A stretch of DNA of 64,000 bases from Amphiura filiformis (Eukaryota > Echinodermata > Ophiuroidea > Amphilepidida > Amphiuridae): assembly GCF_039555335.1 (NCBI RefSeq), contig NC_092628.1, forward strand, positions 73,348,713 through 73,412,712, read 5' to 3'. Made by a program: the position numbers and the translations under genes. The notes below the pieces were generated by a model. The model made no database searches, had not been told where the DNA came from, and was given only the letters and a program-made list of their open reading frames with translations. Shown here one piece after another: positions 24,181-36,639 of this stretch; position 1 is the first letter of the stretch, and each line of letters opens with the position of its first letter.

Positions 24181-24459
24181 CTAGAAATAGCTGCATTTCA
24201 TGTTAATATTTTCCTTATTTATGCCTTTTGAGGCAATACAATAATTTGCTGTGCACAAAAAGTTAGTATGTGTATAGTAATAACAAAACACTTACAACCT
24301 TCTTACACTCAGCTGACAATTTTATAGATAGTCAACCCGGTCAGCCAGCTCATTGTCAAAAGTCCCAACTTTTAGGCTACTTTAAAAGTTGACAAGTCGT
24401 ACAACCCAATAAAAATATGTCGATGGGTAGTATTACTAACAGTATATTACCTTCAGTAA

Positions 24460-25663
24460 TCAAAAACTACTTGCAAAAAGGTGTCTAACAATGGCTTCAT
24501 GTCCTGATAGTTGGTATTTGTAAACTTCCTTGCTAGTGGGCTCTTTGGATGCTGTAGTAGGTTCACTTGAAGTATGTTTCCTTGGGCTTCTTCTTTGGTT
24601 TAATTTCTTTAACATTTGAGACACTGCAAAATGATAGGAAAGGAATGTAAAATAAAGCTGGCATTATCACATAACACACAAAAGAGGAAAATTTAATTTC
24701 CAACTGAATATATATACATGATCTAAATCTACGACTAGTAACTTGCATTCTTACCTAATGATTTGGTTCTACCAAGTTCTTTCTTGAAATCACTGTCGGT
24801 ATAACTCCTTAGATTCTCATCAATTTCTTGCAGCTGACTACACATATTCTGGAAATGAGTTAAAAAGAAATGTCAACATAATTATTAGAATTAGTGAATT
24901 ATGAAGAATATTATAATGCATAAAATAGAACAACAACATACAGCTTCCTTTTAAGCTTTTGACACAATGTAGTGTGAAGGCAGCAGTGTTACATTAAGAC
25001 CCACTGAGCACTTTTACTGATATTTAACTTGATATTTTTGCTTGGATGCTGAATAAAGATAAACCCATTTTCCATGTTTTCTGCAAGACAGCCACTTTTG
25101 GCCTGTCACAAATTATCTCAATCTATTTGATCTTTTTGTGATGAGTCAACATATGAAACAGAAATATTAATTGGAAAAAATTAATGAAAAAGAACAATTA
25201 TAACAGAATTTTCATTTTTTTCTCATGTCATACAGTACCTGTAATTGTTCTCTTTCTTGTTCCTTTTTGGTTAAAGACTCATGAAGAGCAGAAAGTCTGG
25301 CATGTACATCCTTGTATCTGTATTCAAACAATGATATTCAAAATATTATGGCATGCATGTAAAATATTGTGTGCATTATAACAAAACCAGAAACTTTAAC
25401 ATTCCATATTTTAACATACATATCATAACCTAGAAGTTAACCACTAAATTGACCCCAAAAGCTTCTTCACAACATTTTGCTTCTAAAGATATGGATGATT
25501 TTCTAAATGGAATATCAGAATCCTATTACCCTGATGCAAAATATACCAAATACTGAACATGGCACATTAATATTTCAGACATTGGTTTTTTAAAACCTTA
25601 TGAAGAAAATACAGCAAGAAGTGGCGATGCAAAAGTAAATGGTAAACGTTTAAGTATACTGAC

Positions 25664-25725
<62 letters not shown>

Positions 25726-28700
25726 AATGACATAACAGCAATGGCAGTCAGGGGAAAAGTATCTCTCATAAACAGGATCTTTGAGTATTTGTGCAATAAG
25801 ACAAAGATATTATGTTAGATAGTCTTCAAACTAAGTGAAGAAACCTATATACATGTATTTTGAACATTTCTTGAGTTGACACTTGACACCCAGAAAACCT
25901 ACAAAAATGTTTGATTGGCGTAACCTGACCTACCCTAAATACGAGGGGTATCCAAAAGTTTTTGACATCCCCCAGAGGGAAACGAGCTATATTGATGAAA
26001 TTTTGTCAGTGTAATCACTGGTCCTTATGTACATTATGGTCCAAAAATGGTCTCATAAGTATGTTTACTTTCTTTACAGGTGGCGCTAGATGGGCAGTAG
26101 GTGCATAACCTGCAAGATGGTGAAAATTGAGGCACGCAGCATGATTAAGTTCCTGCATTTGAAGGGTTAGGCCTACAATGCTCAGAAAATCTATGATGAA
26201 ATGAAAGCTATCTACGGTGATGATTGCCCATCATACGGCACTGTTGCTTTTTGAAAAAAAAAATTCCAAACTGGTCACATGTCCCTCACAGATGAGTCAA
26301 GAAGTGGACGTCCATCATTTTACGGATGATGCGGCCACAGTGAAAAAACTCAAGAAAGTGAAGGATCTTATCATGAAATGGATATGCACCTACTGCCCAT
26401 CTAGCGCCACCTGTAAAGAAAGTAAACATACTTATGAGACCAATTTTGGACCATAATGTACATAAGGACCAGTGATTACACTGACAAAATTTCATCGATA
26501 TAGCTCTTTCACTTCTGGTTGATGTCAAAAACTTTTGGATACCCCCTCGTATATATACTGATGACCCTTAATATTTTCATTTATTTTGAGAAATAAAGTT
26601 ATTTAAATTTAACCAAAAATTGAATAAAGTAGTTTGTGACCAAGTTTAAAAGAAGTTAAGTTAAATATAAAGAAAATATGCATTTTAACCGTCTCATGAT
26701 TCGATGTGTATCACTGTCTTTCAATAGAAAACAGGTAAGATAAATGTGACGTGTCATGTCAAAAGGAGACACTTTTGGGCAGGATCATGAATGGAGAAAT
26801 AGCCAAAAATCTGCCGGTGGGTGATTTTTTCACAATTTGGGTTTGTTGCGAATTTGTGATGTTATTAATGCTAAAATTATTGTCTGATAGTTTTTGACCG
26901 GAATATAACTGGCATCTTGTAGTTTTTGAGACATTTTTCAAGTTAATTCCTACTCTCAACATTGTCAATAATATTTTTAAAGGCCGATATCTCAATTTCC
27001 AATTTTATAATACCATAACTTTCGACCTCAATATCTTCGCTCAGGAATGTCCGATTTCATTGGGGAAAACGGCGTTGTGGAGCAAAATATCTCTTTATTT
27101 AAGATATGTAAAAAACTCAAAATTCTTAACCTGCCCAAAAGTGTCTCCTTTTGACATGACACGTCACAAATAGTCTTGAACCAAAAGATAATTAATAAAA
27201 ATTTGTAAAATCCCGACCTATTTACCTTAGGGACCGTTCATAAATACTTTGGTGGGGGGGCTGGGCACTTGGAAATTTTTGAGTCAAAACTTTTTTGACC
27301 CCCCTCCAGAGAACCATAAAACTTTTCTGACCCCCCTCTTTAGACATACAAAACTTTTTTGACCCCCCCCCCTTACATGAGGTTAAAAAAGGTCTGGGGA
27401 GGGAGGCTACTCCATTTGTGCAAACTCAGTCACAATTATAGGCCTGCATGTTTGTTCATACATTTATTTATAATAGGCCTGTTTCCAAAAAACATGAAAG
27501 TTGAAGGTGTTTTTTACATGCTGTGACTTGTATGAAGTTTAATTTCAATTTATGCATTCTAATTTTTTGAAAATACATGTTTTATTCTTATAACCAATAA
27601 TTAAATATTAAAATAAAAGTAACACAAAAAAGGGAAATTGACAGTGGCGTAGCTAGGGCTTGTGGCACCCAGGTCTAAGGATAGGTGTTGCTCCCGATTC
27701 TTGAAATAATTATTGCGCCCGGAGCACAAAGGGCCTACCATTAATTAATTTTGGTTACAATGAAGTTGAATATTGGTCTTAAATTGATCTTTTCATCGCT
27801 TAGAGGGGCACAGAATCAATGCTGAATTGGTCAATTTGGCGCCTCCTAAGAGTGGCGCCAGGGCACATGCCCCACCTTCCCCCCGTCGCTATGCCACTGG
27901 AAATTGAGAGCAACATCTGGGCACATACTCAATTTAATACTTAAGACTGTTTTATCAGGGGCATAGCCAGCTTTCTTGGTCAGGGAGGCAAAATATAAAT
28001 TTTGGAAAAAATGCTGGTTGCATCATTTTATCAGTGGGATACATACATATACCCTTTTCTTATAGTGACTGTAGTATACATACATGTAAAGTCTTTGAGA
28101 TTCCAAAAAGGCTTTAATGGGATACTGGAAATGAGCGCGCGTAGCGTGCCAAAAAATGTAGGTCTATTTTGCACTATTTTGAGCCATAATCGGGGTAAAA
28201 AGGGCTTTATTGGTATATATGCACAGCGTAAGCCTTTTAAAAAATTTTGTATGCTCTTGTTCTTTTGGTATTTTCTTGTTAAAAACTTTTTGACACCCCC
28301 CTCCTTTAGTAACCAAAACTTTTTGGTCCCCCCCATTCTGCAACTCAAAACTTTTTGTGTCCCCCCACACTTTGCCCAGTCCCCCCACCAAAGTATTTAT
28401 GAACGGTCCCTTATTTCTTTTTTATGTTACGCAAATTATGTTTTCTTTACTTTGCTGAGGTTTTTGATGTTCCAAAATAAATATATACAGATTTAACAAC
28501 ATTTTACTCAAGTTAGCCTATCTTTTGAATAAAGTGCTCAATCCCAAAAAAGGGAGAGCATATAAAAATTCAAAGAACAGACCTTCAGAATAGGTAGTGG
28601 TTACTCTGAGTTTCATGCCTAAAAGGCAATCGCCTGACGATTGCCTTTTAGGCATGAAACTCAGAGTAACCACTACCTATTCTGGAAGGTCTGTTCTTTG

Positions 28701-31700
28701 AATTTTTATATACAGATTTAGATTATAAATCAAATACAAAATATAAATGAGTATAAATATATTACACAGAATTACCTTTCAGACATTTCAATTTCATCTT
28801 CGGATCCACTGTCTTCTACATCATCTGTACTTGGCCATTTACTTGGATAATGCTCTAAAATCCTGAAAATACAAGTAAATTTATTTATAATGACAATAAA
28901 ATTTTGAAGAATAAAAATCACACTCCAACATGTGCTAGCTATGTGACCTCAACATTATATAAATTATCTTGATTATTTTAATGTAGGAAATACAGTTACC
29001 AAAAGAAAAAGTTATGAGCTTTTATGAGTTTTTTAATTTCAGTATTACTAGATAATTTGGTAGGAAGTGCTTCAAGCATGATATAATAGTGGTTTTGAGA
29101 TGATGATTAAATATAGCATCTTATCAACAATTGAATACACGAATACAAAACTCACCCAAGTCCATGGAAAGTGATTTTGAGAAAACTAAACAAAACTGTG
29201 TATCATTTTAATTCCTTCAGTTAGATTTACCTGGTAAATAGGGCAAGTTTTACACGCAATGAGTGGGTTAAAATGTATTAGGTATGACTATTAGCATTTC
29301 GGGGACTTTGTGGGGGTCATTTTGTATGCTGGACTTTGGTTGTTTTTTGAATCACATAATTAGTGTATTCTTTACCCTTTGCGATCAGTCTTTTTTTCTT
29401 GTGTTGTGCCCATTCAGCTTGGGTGGTTGTGGGATTTCACATGCTCAATAGACGCTCAATAGAGGGTGGATTTGTGCTGTTCTTTTATACATATGATAGG
29501 CCTATGTATAAGCAACAATTTCCCATGCTTAACTCAATTTGGCCAAAGTATGGACTTGGGTGAGTTTTGTATTCAGGTAGTCAATTACTTACTCTTCCAA
29601 TGATGCTCCAATTTTCAGCATTCCTTTTCCTCTCTGTCTGTCGTCTGCTCCACCACATTGTTCCTCTTTCCTTATCTCATCCAAATTGATAAGCACCGTC
29701 CTCTGCTTTTGGCGACTAAGACGCAAACCAAGATCAGAGTTCATTGCATAGTTCACTGCGATAAAAAACAAAAGGAGAGTTATTCAACTCATGGTCTAGG
29801 AGTTGGGATTTATAATTTAATCATCTTTGGATCTGTGGATCTTTGATCCACAGGTGGATAGCAACAATAACCACACAATTTGAAGTACCACCATGTACAT
29901 TCATGCATGGAATTAAATATACACATTATGTTCATGCATATTTGACAAAGTGCAATGAATATGTAGCTAACAAAATATAATAACATACAAAAAAGATTCA
30001 GTTTCATAAGTTACTACATGTATTTGAAGTGAAAGTTAATCTAAATTGCATTCATTTTGCATGAAGGGTGCAAATGCAATTTACAAAATAGTATACCCAA
30101 ATCAAGGTATACCTAATGTGTCAAACAGTACTATATTTGTGTACATTGAGGACAAGAAATCACCCCCTGCTCTAATACATTGCACTGAAAACAATTCTTT
30201 TGAGCAAGCATGGAAACAAAATAGGAAACCTTTCAAAGATAATATCTTCTGAACAAAGGCTAACAAGATAATTTCTTCAGGCCATTTGGGCCAAAGGTAT
30301 AATCTGAAAATTCTGGTTTCCATTGCGTGGCAACACAATACGCCAGTTTCTGAAACACCTTTGATAATTTCCATTGTCCCAATTTAAAAATATTTTACCA
30401 TGCAGACAACATGACTTTTGTACAATGTTTCTTACATTTTGATATAGTTTTATGTATCACTTTTTCTGGTATATCTTCCATTTCTCCATCATCATTTTGA
30501 GATGCTGACTGACGTGCTGGAAGTAACAAAAGAGAAAACTAATAAGGGATGAAATCAAAACTCAACAGGCCGTTGAACGCCAGTTCCGTCTGTTTGCTAT
30601 TATTCTAAACAAACTGGACAGAACCGCCGGTCGAGTTTTGATTTCATCTATAAGATGTGTCATATTTCAAAACATAGATCGACGTTTTTCCCTCTCATAT
30701 CTATTCAATCTATTGATATAGCAAGAACCTTGCGTACCTGGAATTTTCAGTCGACACTTCGACTTTCATCAGCAGACTGGCAACCCAATTCAGAGGTCAG
30801 CGACCTTTTGGACACTTGACCCCAAAATCGGGTCGTACACTGTAGGTAGGTCTGCTGATGAAAGTCGAAGTGTCGACTGAAAATTCCAGGTACGCAAATT
30901 TTTGTGTTGTGATCAAAGGTTTAAACCTCCAAATTATGTTTACTACCAACACAGATGAACTTTCATTCTAAGGATATTTATTTGCATAAAGTTACACAAC
31001 TCCAAACAAATTACAGGCTTGAGCACTCAACTTTAATTTTGGTAGGGGTGTGAGGCACAGATCCAGTGGCAACCTTTTGGAAGTGGGCAAAATAGGGGCA
31101 TCTGAATGAAATTTCAACATTTTGTGGTCTAGTAAGCTAATAGTAAGAAATTCCAAATTTGTCTAGATTTGAGCCTAATTAGAGCCGAATATTTGGGAGT
31201 TCAATTAAAGTGAAGCTAAAGAACTGCTCTTTGGTACTGCAGAAGAATCTGAAAAAGGGACCCTTTACGCAGCATCATGGTCATAGGGAAATAGTACAAT
31301 GTAGTACTATTTCCCTAGGGAAAATAATACTTCCAATAGTACCACATTCCCTCATCAATCAGCTTTTTGACTGATTTGCAAAATAGTTAAAACTATTTTT
31401 GGTCACATGACACTTGTTTAACCAATTAATGAACAAGAATATATTAATGAAGGATATAAATGCAAATACCTTTCCATGTATTAATCCATTGTCTGGGGCC
31501 TCCATCCATAGTAAACGGCTTGGATAATATATGCACTTGACTTGCTACAAATTCTTTATCTTCCATATGGGTCTTGACATCACCACTTGCCATGAAACGG
31601 TTAACACCTGAAACAAATAAAAGACATAATTTATTTCTACAACTGCCTTTTCGCGAATCACTCATTATGCCACTGCATTTTGAAGATCAGTAACAATTCG

Positions 31701-34700
31701 TTTGAATCACATTACAGATGCCGTAGTCATCATCATCAATGTAGATTACAACTAATCTTTTGCAGTAATTTTACATTTAAAAATACAAGCATCAAAAGGG
31801 AAACTGTTCCATGCTTACTGTTACTCAGAGGTTACTCAGAGGTTAATGAAACGGACAAGAGACCAGTTTGCTCCTTATGTTTATATCATTCTGTATTTGT
31901 ACAAATGTAGTACCGAAGGAGATATTTCATTACACCTCACAGCAACATTTTTTTTCACACTTATGCATGATTAACATCTTGCATCATTTATGGAGCACCA
32001 GTCAACTAACTGTTTTATGATTACATTTAGATCCAGTTTGTACCATTTGCATTCCTTTTAGCCAATTTGTATCTCCGTTGTCCTCTGCATGAAAATTCAA
32101 TGACACACCCAGGTAAGCATAAAGGGTATTTTATCTGCTATATGTACATGCATATGTCATACTTTGACAGGCATCATTTGGCACATTAAGTTTATTTTGT
32201 ATGGTTCCAAGTCATGGATAGAACCAACTAGCCACACCTGATTTGACAGACCACTTATCTAAAAGTCCTGCCACACATTGGCATATCTATGACAAGAAAC
32301 ACATCCCTGATTGAATCCTACTAAGACATTCCATGAGCAGTAGCATACCTTTAGCTCTACCAATGGTAGCTTCATCATTCTGCTTTGATTGGTTAATTCC
32401 AGTGCTAGTAGAAGGTTCATCTTCAGATACATTTGATGTTCCAGCACTCATCTGGTGTATTGTCTGCTTAGTTTGTTTCTTTTCCTTTGGATCAACTTTT
32501 GTCTCCTCATTTTCTGATGATGAATCATTATCTCTGTCTCTTGAAAACCTAAAATATTGAGGATAAACATACAATGGATACAATGACTGTTATACATCAT
32601 CTTAATCTGCAAAAATATGTACAGAGCAGAATTGAATTAATGTAGTACATGTACACATACTCAGAAATAATATAACACTACAAATAAGTCACACAAAATA
32701 GCATTTGTGAGTTTTTTTTGTGACACAATCTGGTCCATGGGGTTAAAGGTAGCAAATTTGATATTGAGATAAAGACAAAAATATGGAGTAAAACAACAAT
32801 TAAAACGTAAGATAAGAAAAAAGACACTGGAACTTCAGAACTTTAGAATCAAGTACAGTGTACATGTATGTTAGACCTTTGGTGTTTTCAGTTGATAGAC
32901 AAATATTTGTGCAAGGTAATAATTAAGGTTACACAAAGAGACGTATAAAAAACGTATAAAAGACGTATAAAGTTGTTCTCTAAAACAGAGTTTTCTCAGT
33001 AATCAAATATCGCAGCGAAAGTGAAATGTTGGTGCATTGGATGTAGCTTAACATTTTGTGTGTGTTATATACAAATTATTAGAATAAATTTGAAAATCCT
33101 TCGTTTAAAGCATTTTTACCCACCATGTTCACAAGATCAAAAACACGTTCCATGAGGTTTTTTTCAAATGTGCGCTCGTATAAATCCACAATCGAAGCGA
33201 TTGTTTTCTTCTTTTTTTCGTATTGTATTACAAATCGATCAAAGAAATAATGTTGCCATGGGGAAGAACCAAATACAGTACCGATTAAATTTTAAAAGCC
33301 CGCTTTGGGGGAAAATTTTGGAGAATTTGCTTGAGAAAAAGCTGGTTTGTGAAATTATCGATATCTTGATTACGAGACGTTAATTTAGACATCTGAATAC
33401 CTACATTATTTCTCAACATTCTGCCAATTGCTATTCCATTTGATTTTCACTCCAAATTGAAGCTAGTTTGGCAAAAAACGAGGTTTTCCTCCATCAGTTC
33501 GTTCAAAATTTCAGCGCCGACATGCGTGTTTATTCTAAGAGCCATAATGCGGACGCGATTGTAATCATGTACATTATTGCATCCAATTATAGTTATAATC
33601 CGCTTCGAGAACAGTCAATTGTGTAAGCTGATCGATGGCCGAGTGGATAGAGCGTTGGACTGGGAATCTAGTATGAACTATTTTTGTGGGTTCGAGTCTC
33701 CGTGTGGCTGAATTTTCTTTTCTTTTTTTCTCTTTTCTCATTTTTACTTCCTTTCTTTCCTCTTTTCTTTCTCCCTTTCTTTTTTTATTCTTTTTATTCA
33801 TTTCTTTCTTTCTTTCTTTCTTTCTTTTTTCATTTTCTTTCTCTCTCTTTCTTTCTCTTTTTCTCTTTTTCTTTATTCTTTCTTGCTCCTTTCTTTTTAG
33901 TTTTATTTGTTTGATTCGCTGAGTGCAGTGAATCGTGATTGATTGTTTTTCACTTTATATAATTCAGAAATTTGTAGGCCTGCTAAGTCTGTCTTGTTGA
34001 TTTTCATCCCAAATTCGATTTACAAATAATTGCTTTTTGATATTGTTGTTGTTGCCTACCCTTACATTTTAATCAGGGGACTAGCAGCATTGATTTCATC
34101 AAAGATATCAAGGCTATAAATTCAAAATCAACACATTTTCCAGGGCGTAGCTTGACGAAGTGCCCCCAATCAATTTTAAAATTTATAAAATCCTTGTGAA
34201 AATTGCCGAAAACGGCTTGTGGCACCCCGCATCCGAGCTCCGGGCACGAGCTAAGCCAAGTTTCATAGCCTTTTCATGTCTTGACCGTGGATCGATATTC
34301 TATTGTAAGTAGGCCTCACGTCCCGCACGCTTGTTCATTTTCTGCATGGCTGTTTCTGTTATGAACTTACGCCCTCTGAAATCAAGCGCATGAAAAACTC
34401 TCGGCTAACCTTAAAGTACCGTACATGTAACTCAATTTAAAAAAATGCCTTCTTTGGCACCACAGAGTAGATTGTGTCACATTTGAACAAATTATACAAT
34501 CACTTATCATGGTGGTTGACGTACAATCAAACAGGAAGAAAAGAAATGAATAGACAAAGGTACCTTGTTGGTGTTGTTATGGCACTACTGCTGCACTCTG
34601 GTGACAAAAACTTATCAATGGTTGCATTCTGCAGGGTTGACGACAAATTGGCCCCTTTCCTTGACGATTTCCTTGATCTTGACATATTTTGCCTCTTGTT

Positions 34701-35066
34701 GGCATTCACATTGCTAGTCTTATGTAGTACAGAGGATTCCATAGTTTCATCATCAGTTGATTTTCCAGATTTCTTCAACACAGCATTACCTTTGTTTGTC
34801 TTATTCTTGTTATTTCTGTTCTTACCATCCACAAGCATTTGAGTAAAATCTGAAATATCACCTCTACTTGACCTGTCAGTAATTTCATTGATACTTTGCA
34901 AAGTACTTTGTTGATGCTGGATTGGTGAGCCTACTACTTTACTGATGTTACCAGGTGACATGTAATGTTCAATTCTGCTTTTACTGGGAGTGGATGTTTT
35001 CTGCCTCTTTTTACCAATTGGTGCAGTCAATTTCCTTTTGGCTCTTGTAACTGGTGTGGAATCCAT
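24460..35066 (-). CDS. Unrecognised 502-residue charged protein, probably nuclear
   Basis: Nine coding exons on the minus strand: 35066-34564, 32548-32349, 31607-31470, 30516-30436, 29755-29593, 28862-28776, 25317-25239, 24848-24755, 24623-24460. All have GT/AG borders, phases match at every junction, and the 1509-nt CDS ends in TGA. The start is MDSTPVTRAKRKL, just after an acceptor-like CTATGCAG, so a 5' UTR intron is likely. Residues 1-230 are basic and Ser/Thr-rich with clusters such as KRKL and KKRQK, suggesting nuclear import. QNATIDKFL (146-154) resembles a PCNA-interacting box, with the required hydrophobic residue displaced relative to the Gln. Exon 3 (235-280) is the least biased part and may be a folded conserved core (QVHILSKPFTMDGGPRQWIN). 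Residues 391-448 are heptad-like and may form a coiled coil. The C-terminus is basic. I do not recognise the family; a chromatin, replication or kinetochore protein is a guess from composition. Confidence 0.8.
25664..25725. repeat. (GAT)n microsatellite
   Basis: About twenty uninterrupted GAT/ATG triplets in an intron of the minus-strand gene. Confidence 0.95.
25942..26549 (+). mobile_element. mariner deletion derivative with ~165-bp inverted ends
   Basis: TA dinucleotides flank ends reading CGAGGGGTATCCAAAAGTTT and its reverse complement with one extra G. The inverted repeats are unusually long, about 165 bp, running through GGTCCTTATGTACATTATGG to GGTGGCGCTAGATGGGCAG. Between them the plus strand encodes a worn N-terminal mariner helix-turn-helix segment (MVKIEARSMIKFLHLKG, then AQKIYDEMKAIYGDDC, then SLTDESRSGRPS) broken by stops and frameshifts. 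The catalytic domain is missing. It sits in intron 6 of the minus-strand gene. Confidence 0.85.
26746..27167. mobile_element. MITE with 37-bp terminal inverted repeats
   Basis: GTGACGTGTCATGTCAAAAG, continuing into GAGACACTTTTGGGCAGG, occurs at the left end and as a perfect reverse complement at the right. The 350-bp centre has no coding capacity. Confidence 0.8.
27227..28413. mobile_element. 1.2-kb DNA transposon remnant with ~33-bp inverted ends
   Basis: The left end TTAGGGACCGTTCATAAATA, continuing ACTTTGGTGGGGGG, matches the reverse complement of the right end. C-rich tracts with TTTTTGACCCCCC occur just inside both ends. A second element with ends like CAGTGGCGTAGC / GCTATGCCACTG seems nested at 27642-27901. 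No transposase domain recognised. Confidence 0.7.
28561..28710. repeat. Near-perfect 150-bp palindrome
   Basis: Arms of about 72 bases (TATAAAAATTCAAAGAACAG at the outer edge, GGCAATCG at the centre) are identical apart from one inserted base, around a 5-base CCTGA loop. It lies in intron 6 of the minus-strand gene, about 66 bp downstream of that exon's splice donor, and would form a long RNA hairpin in the pre-mRNA. Confidence 0.9.
30548..30648. mobile_element. 100-bp foldback repeat
   Basis: GATGAAATCAAAACTC at the left is matched by GAGTTTTGATTTCATC at the right. Similarity continues inward with several mismatches. It lies just upstream, on the minus strand, of the 30516-30436 exon acceptor. 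Confidence 0.65.
30730..30897. mobile_element. MITE with perfect 48-bp inverted ends
   Basis: Left arm 30730-30777 and right arm 30850-30897 are exact reverse complements (TTGCGTACCTGGAATTTTCA outward, ATCAGCAGAC inward). The absence of any mismatch implies a recent insertion or gene conversion. The 72-bp centre is non-coding. Confidence 0.9.
31285..31316. repeat. Short perfect hairpin
   Basis: AGGGAAATAGTAC, a six-base loop, and GTACTATTTCCCT. It lies in intron 3 of the minus-strand gene and has no known role. Confidence 0.7.
33625..33920 (+). mobile_element. tRNA-derived SINE head followed by a (TTTC)n tract
   Basis: GATGGCCGAGTGGATAGAGC fits a pol III A box and GGGTTCGAGTCTC a B box, about 50 bases apart, as in tRNA-derived SINEs. 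The would-be acceptor and anticodon stems do not pair well, so it is not a functional tRNA gene. A long TTTC/TTTTC polypyrimidine stretch follows. It lies in intron 1 of the minus-strand gene, in the opposite orientation. Confidence 0.65.
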
Positions 35067-35365
35067 GATTATGTAGAATTTATGCTGCATAGGATAAAAA
35101 CAAAATTTCAATTTGTTTTGCACATATGATAGTAATATGATACCCATTACCCATCTAAACTCAGAAAGGTATTGTTAAAGTCTGATCTCAACATGATTAA
35201 AAATGATTCAAGTAATAGTTTTTGAATGCTTTTTAAACATCTTGATGATATGTAAATTTTGTAAAGGTATTTACAGCTAGTCAAGTCTGGAAAGCTTTTA
35301 ACAGATTCGGACCACTGTCACTGGATTTGATTATGATATTAAAAACAATATGTCGACCAAACATG

Positions 35366-35723
35366 TTAAGGGAGTACTACACCCCTGTGGTAAATTTGTG
35401 ACTATTTTTGCATTTTTCTCAAACAATAATAACACATTGATAACAAAAGTTATGTATATTATTGGGGCAAGGGATCCAATTACTACACTGAAATTTCAGT
35501 AACTCAAGACAAGCGGTTCAGCATATATGATGGGAAATGAGGTACATCCTAGCGGTACCTTATTTCTTATCATAAATATCAAACCGCTTGTCTTGGGTCA
35601 CTGAAATTCCAGTGTAGTAATTGGATTCCTTGCCCCTATAATACACATAACTTTTGTTATTAGTTTTTTGAGAAAAATGCAAAAATAGACACAAATTTAT
35701 CGAGGGGTGTAGTACCCCCTTAA
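35366..35723. mobile_element. TTAA-flanked foldback MITE
   Basis: Both outer edges are TTAA. The arms pair over about 150 bp (GGGAGTACTACACCCC outward; TTTTTGCATTTTTCTCAAA; AATTACTACACTGAAATTTC). TTAA targets are typical of piggyBac-like elements, but there is no transposase, so that is an inference. A related, expanded copy is at 45829-46722. Confidence 0.75.
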
Positions 35724-36639
35724 CTACTGTTTTGAATATATGAAAAGAAAATTATGCCTTTTTTGTAATCACAAGGAACATGAATGATGAGGGATCCTTA
35801 AATTTTCATTATTGACTGCATCCTCTATTTCTACAACTAAGGCAAACTGCTGAAATCATACCTTTTTTTATATTTCCATCTCAATTCTCAGATTTTTTTA
35901 CTGTGAAAATTATGAATGTGTTGGGCAAATGAAAAGGAGTGATGTGGGCAGATGACCAGAGTTGGACTTTTACACATGCCCGCATGCCAATGGCGTGTAT
36001 TTTTGCTGTTGGGGGTGTAACTTTTAAAAAGTACAAGCCTGACTGGCGTGTGGTATTTTGATGCTCATAGGTCACTCTCTTTGGAAATTTAGCCTAAAAA
36101 GTGCCAATCTTATGCGCTCTTCACACAAATTTGTGCTACTTTTTCAATTTTTGCTCCAACATGGCAAAAATGTCCGCAGCTTCTCGAGCATTTGTATCAT
36201 AAACTTAATCAGTTGCCAAAAGGTACTAAATTCACTCTACTTCAAGAATTTTTTTCCAACCTCCCCCGATGTCATAGAGAAATCTATGCCACTATTAATA
36301 AAGATTTAAAAGTCACAAGTATTGTCACGGAGGTATAAGTGCATTAGTATTATAGACCTGACGGGGAAGTCTTCATTTGGTCTATAGGCCTACACTAGCG
36401 CGCTCGCCTTTTAATCCAAGGTTCGTGAGTTTTTTTGTTTATTTTGTTGTCAAAATCAGCAATGTTATTGTTGATAGCAAAACTCAGCGGACCATTTAAA
36501 CATTGGTAGCTGACATCGACAATGGTAAGGTTTTTTTACCGATACGATTTTTGACAATGGAGTACTATCGGCACCGATACGATGGCCGATACCGATCATC
36601 GGTTCAGCTCTAATTTGCGCGACGTATTCAGTCGACTTT

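Noticed and set aside
33630-33710. Possible tRNA gene
   Set aside because: A and B boxes are present but the acceptor stem does not pair and a polypyrimidine tail follows, so it is a SINE head.
33684-33922. Phe/Leu/Ser-rich membrane-like frames
   Set aside because: They come from the (TTTC)n polypyrimidine tract.
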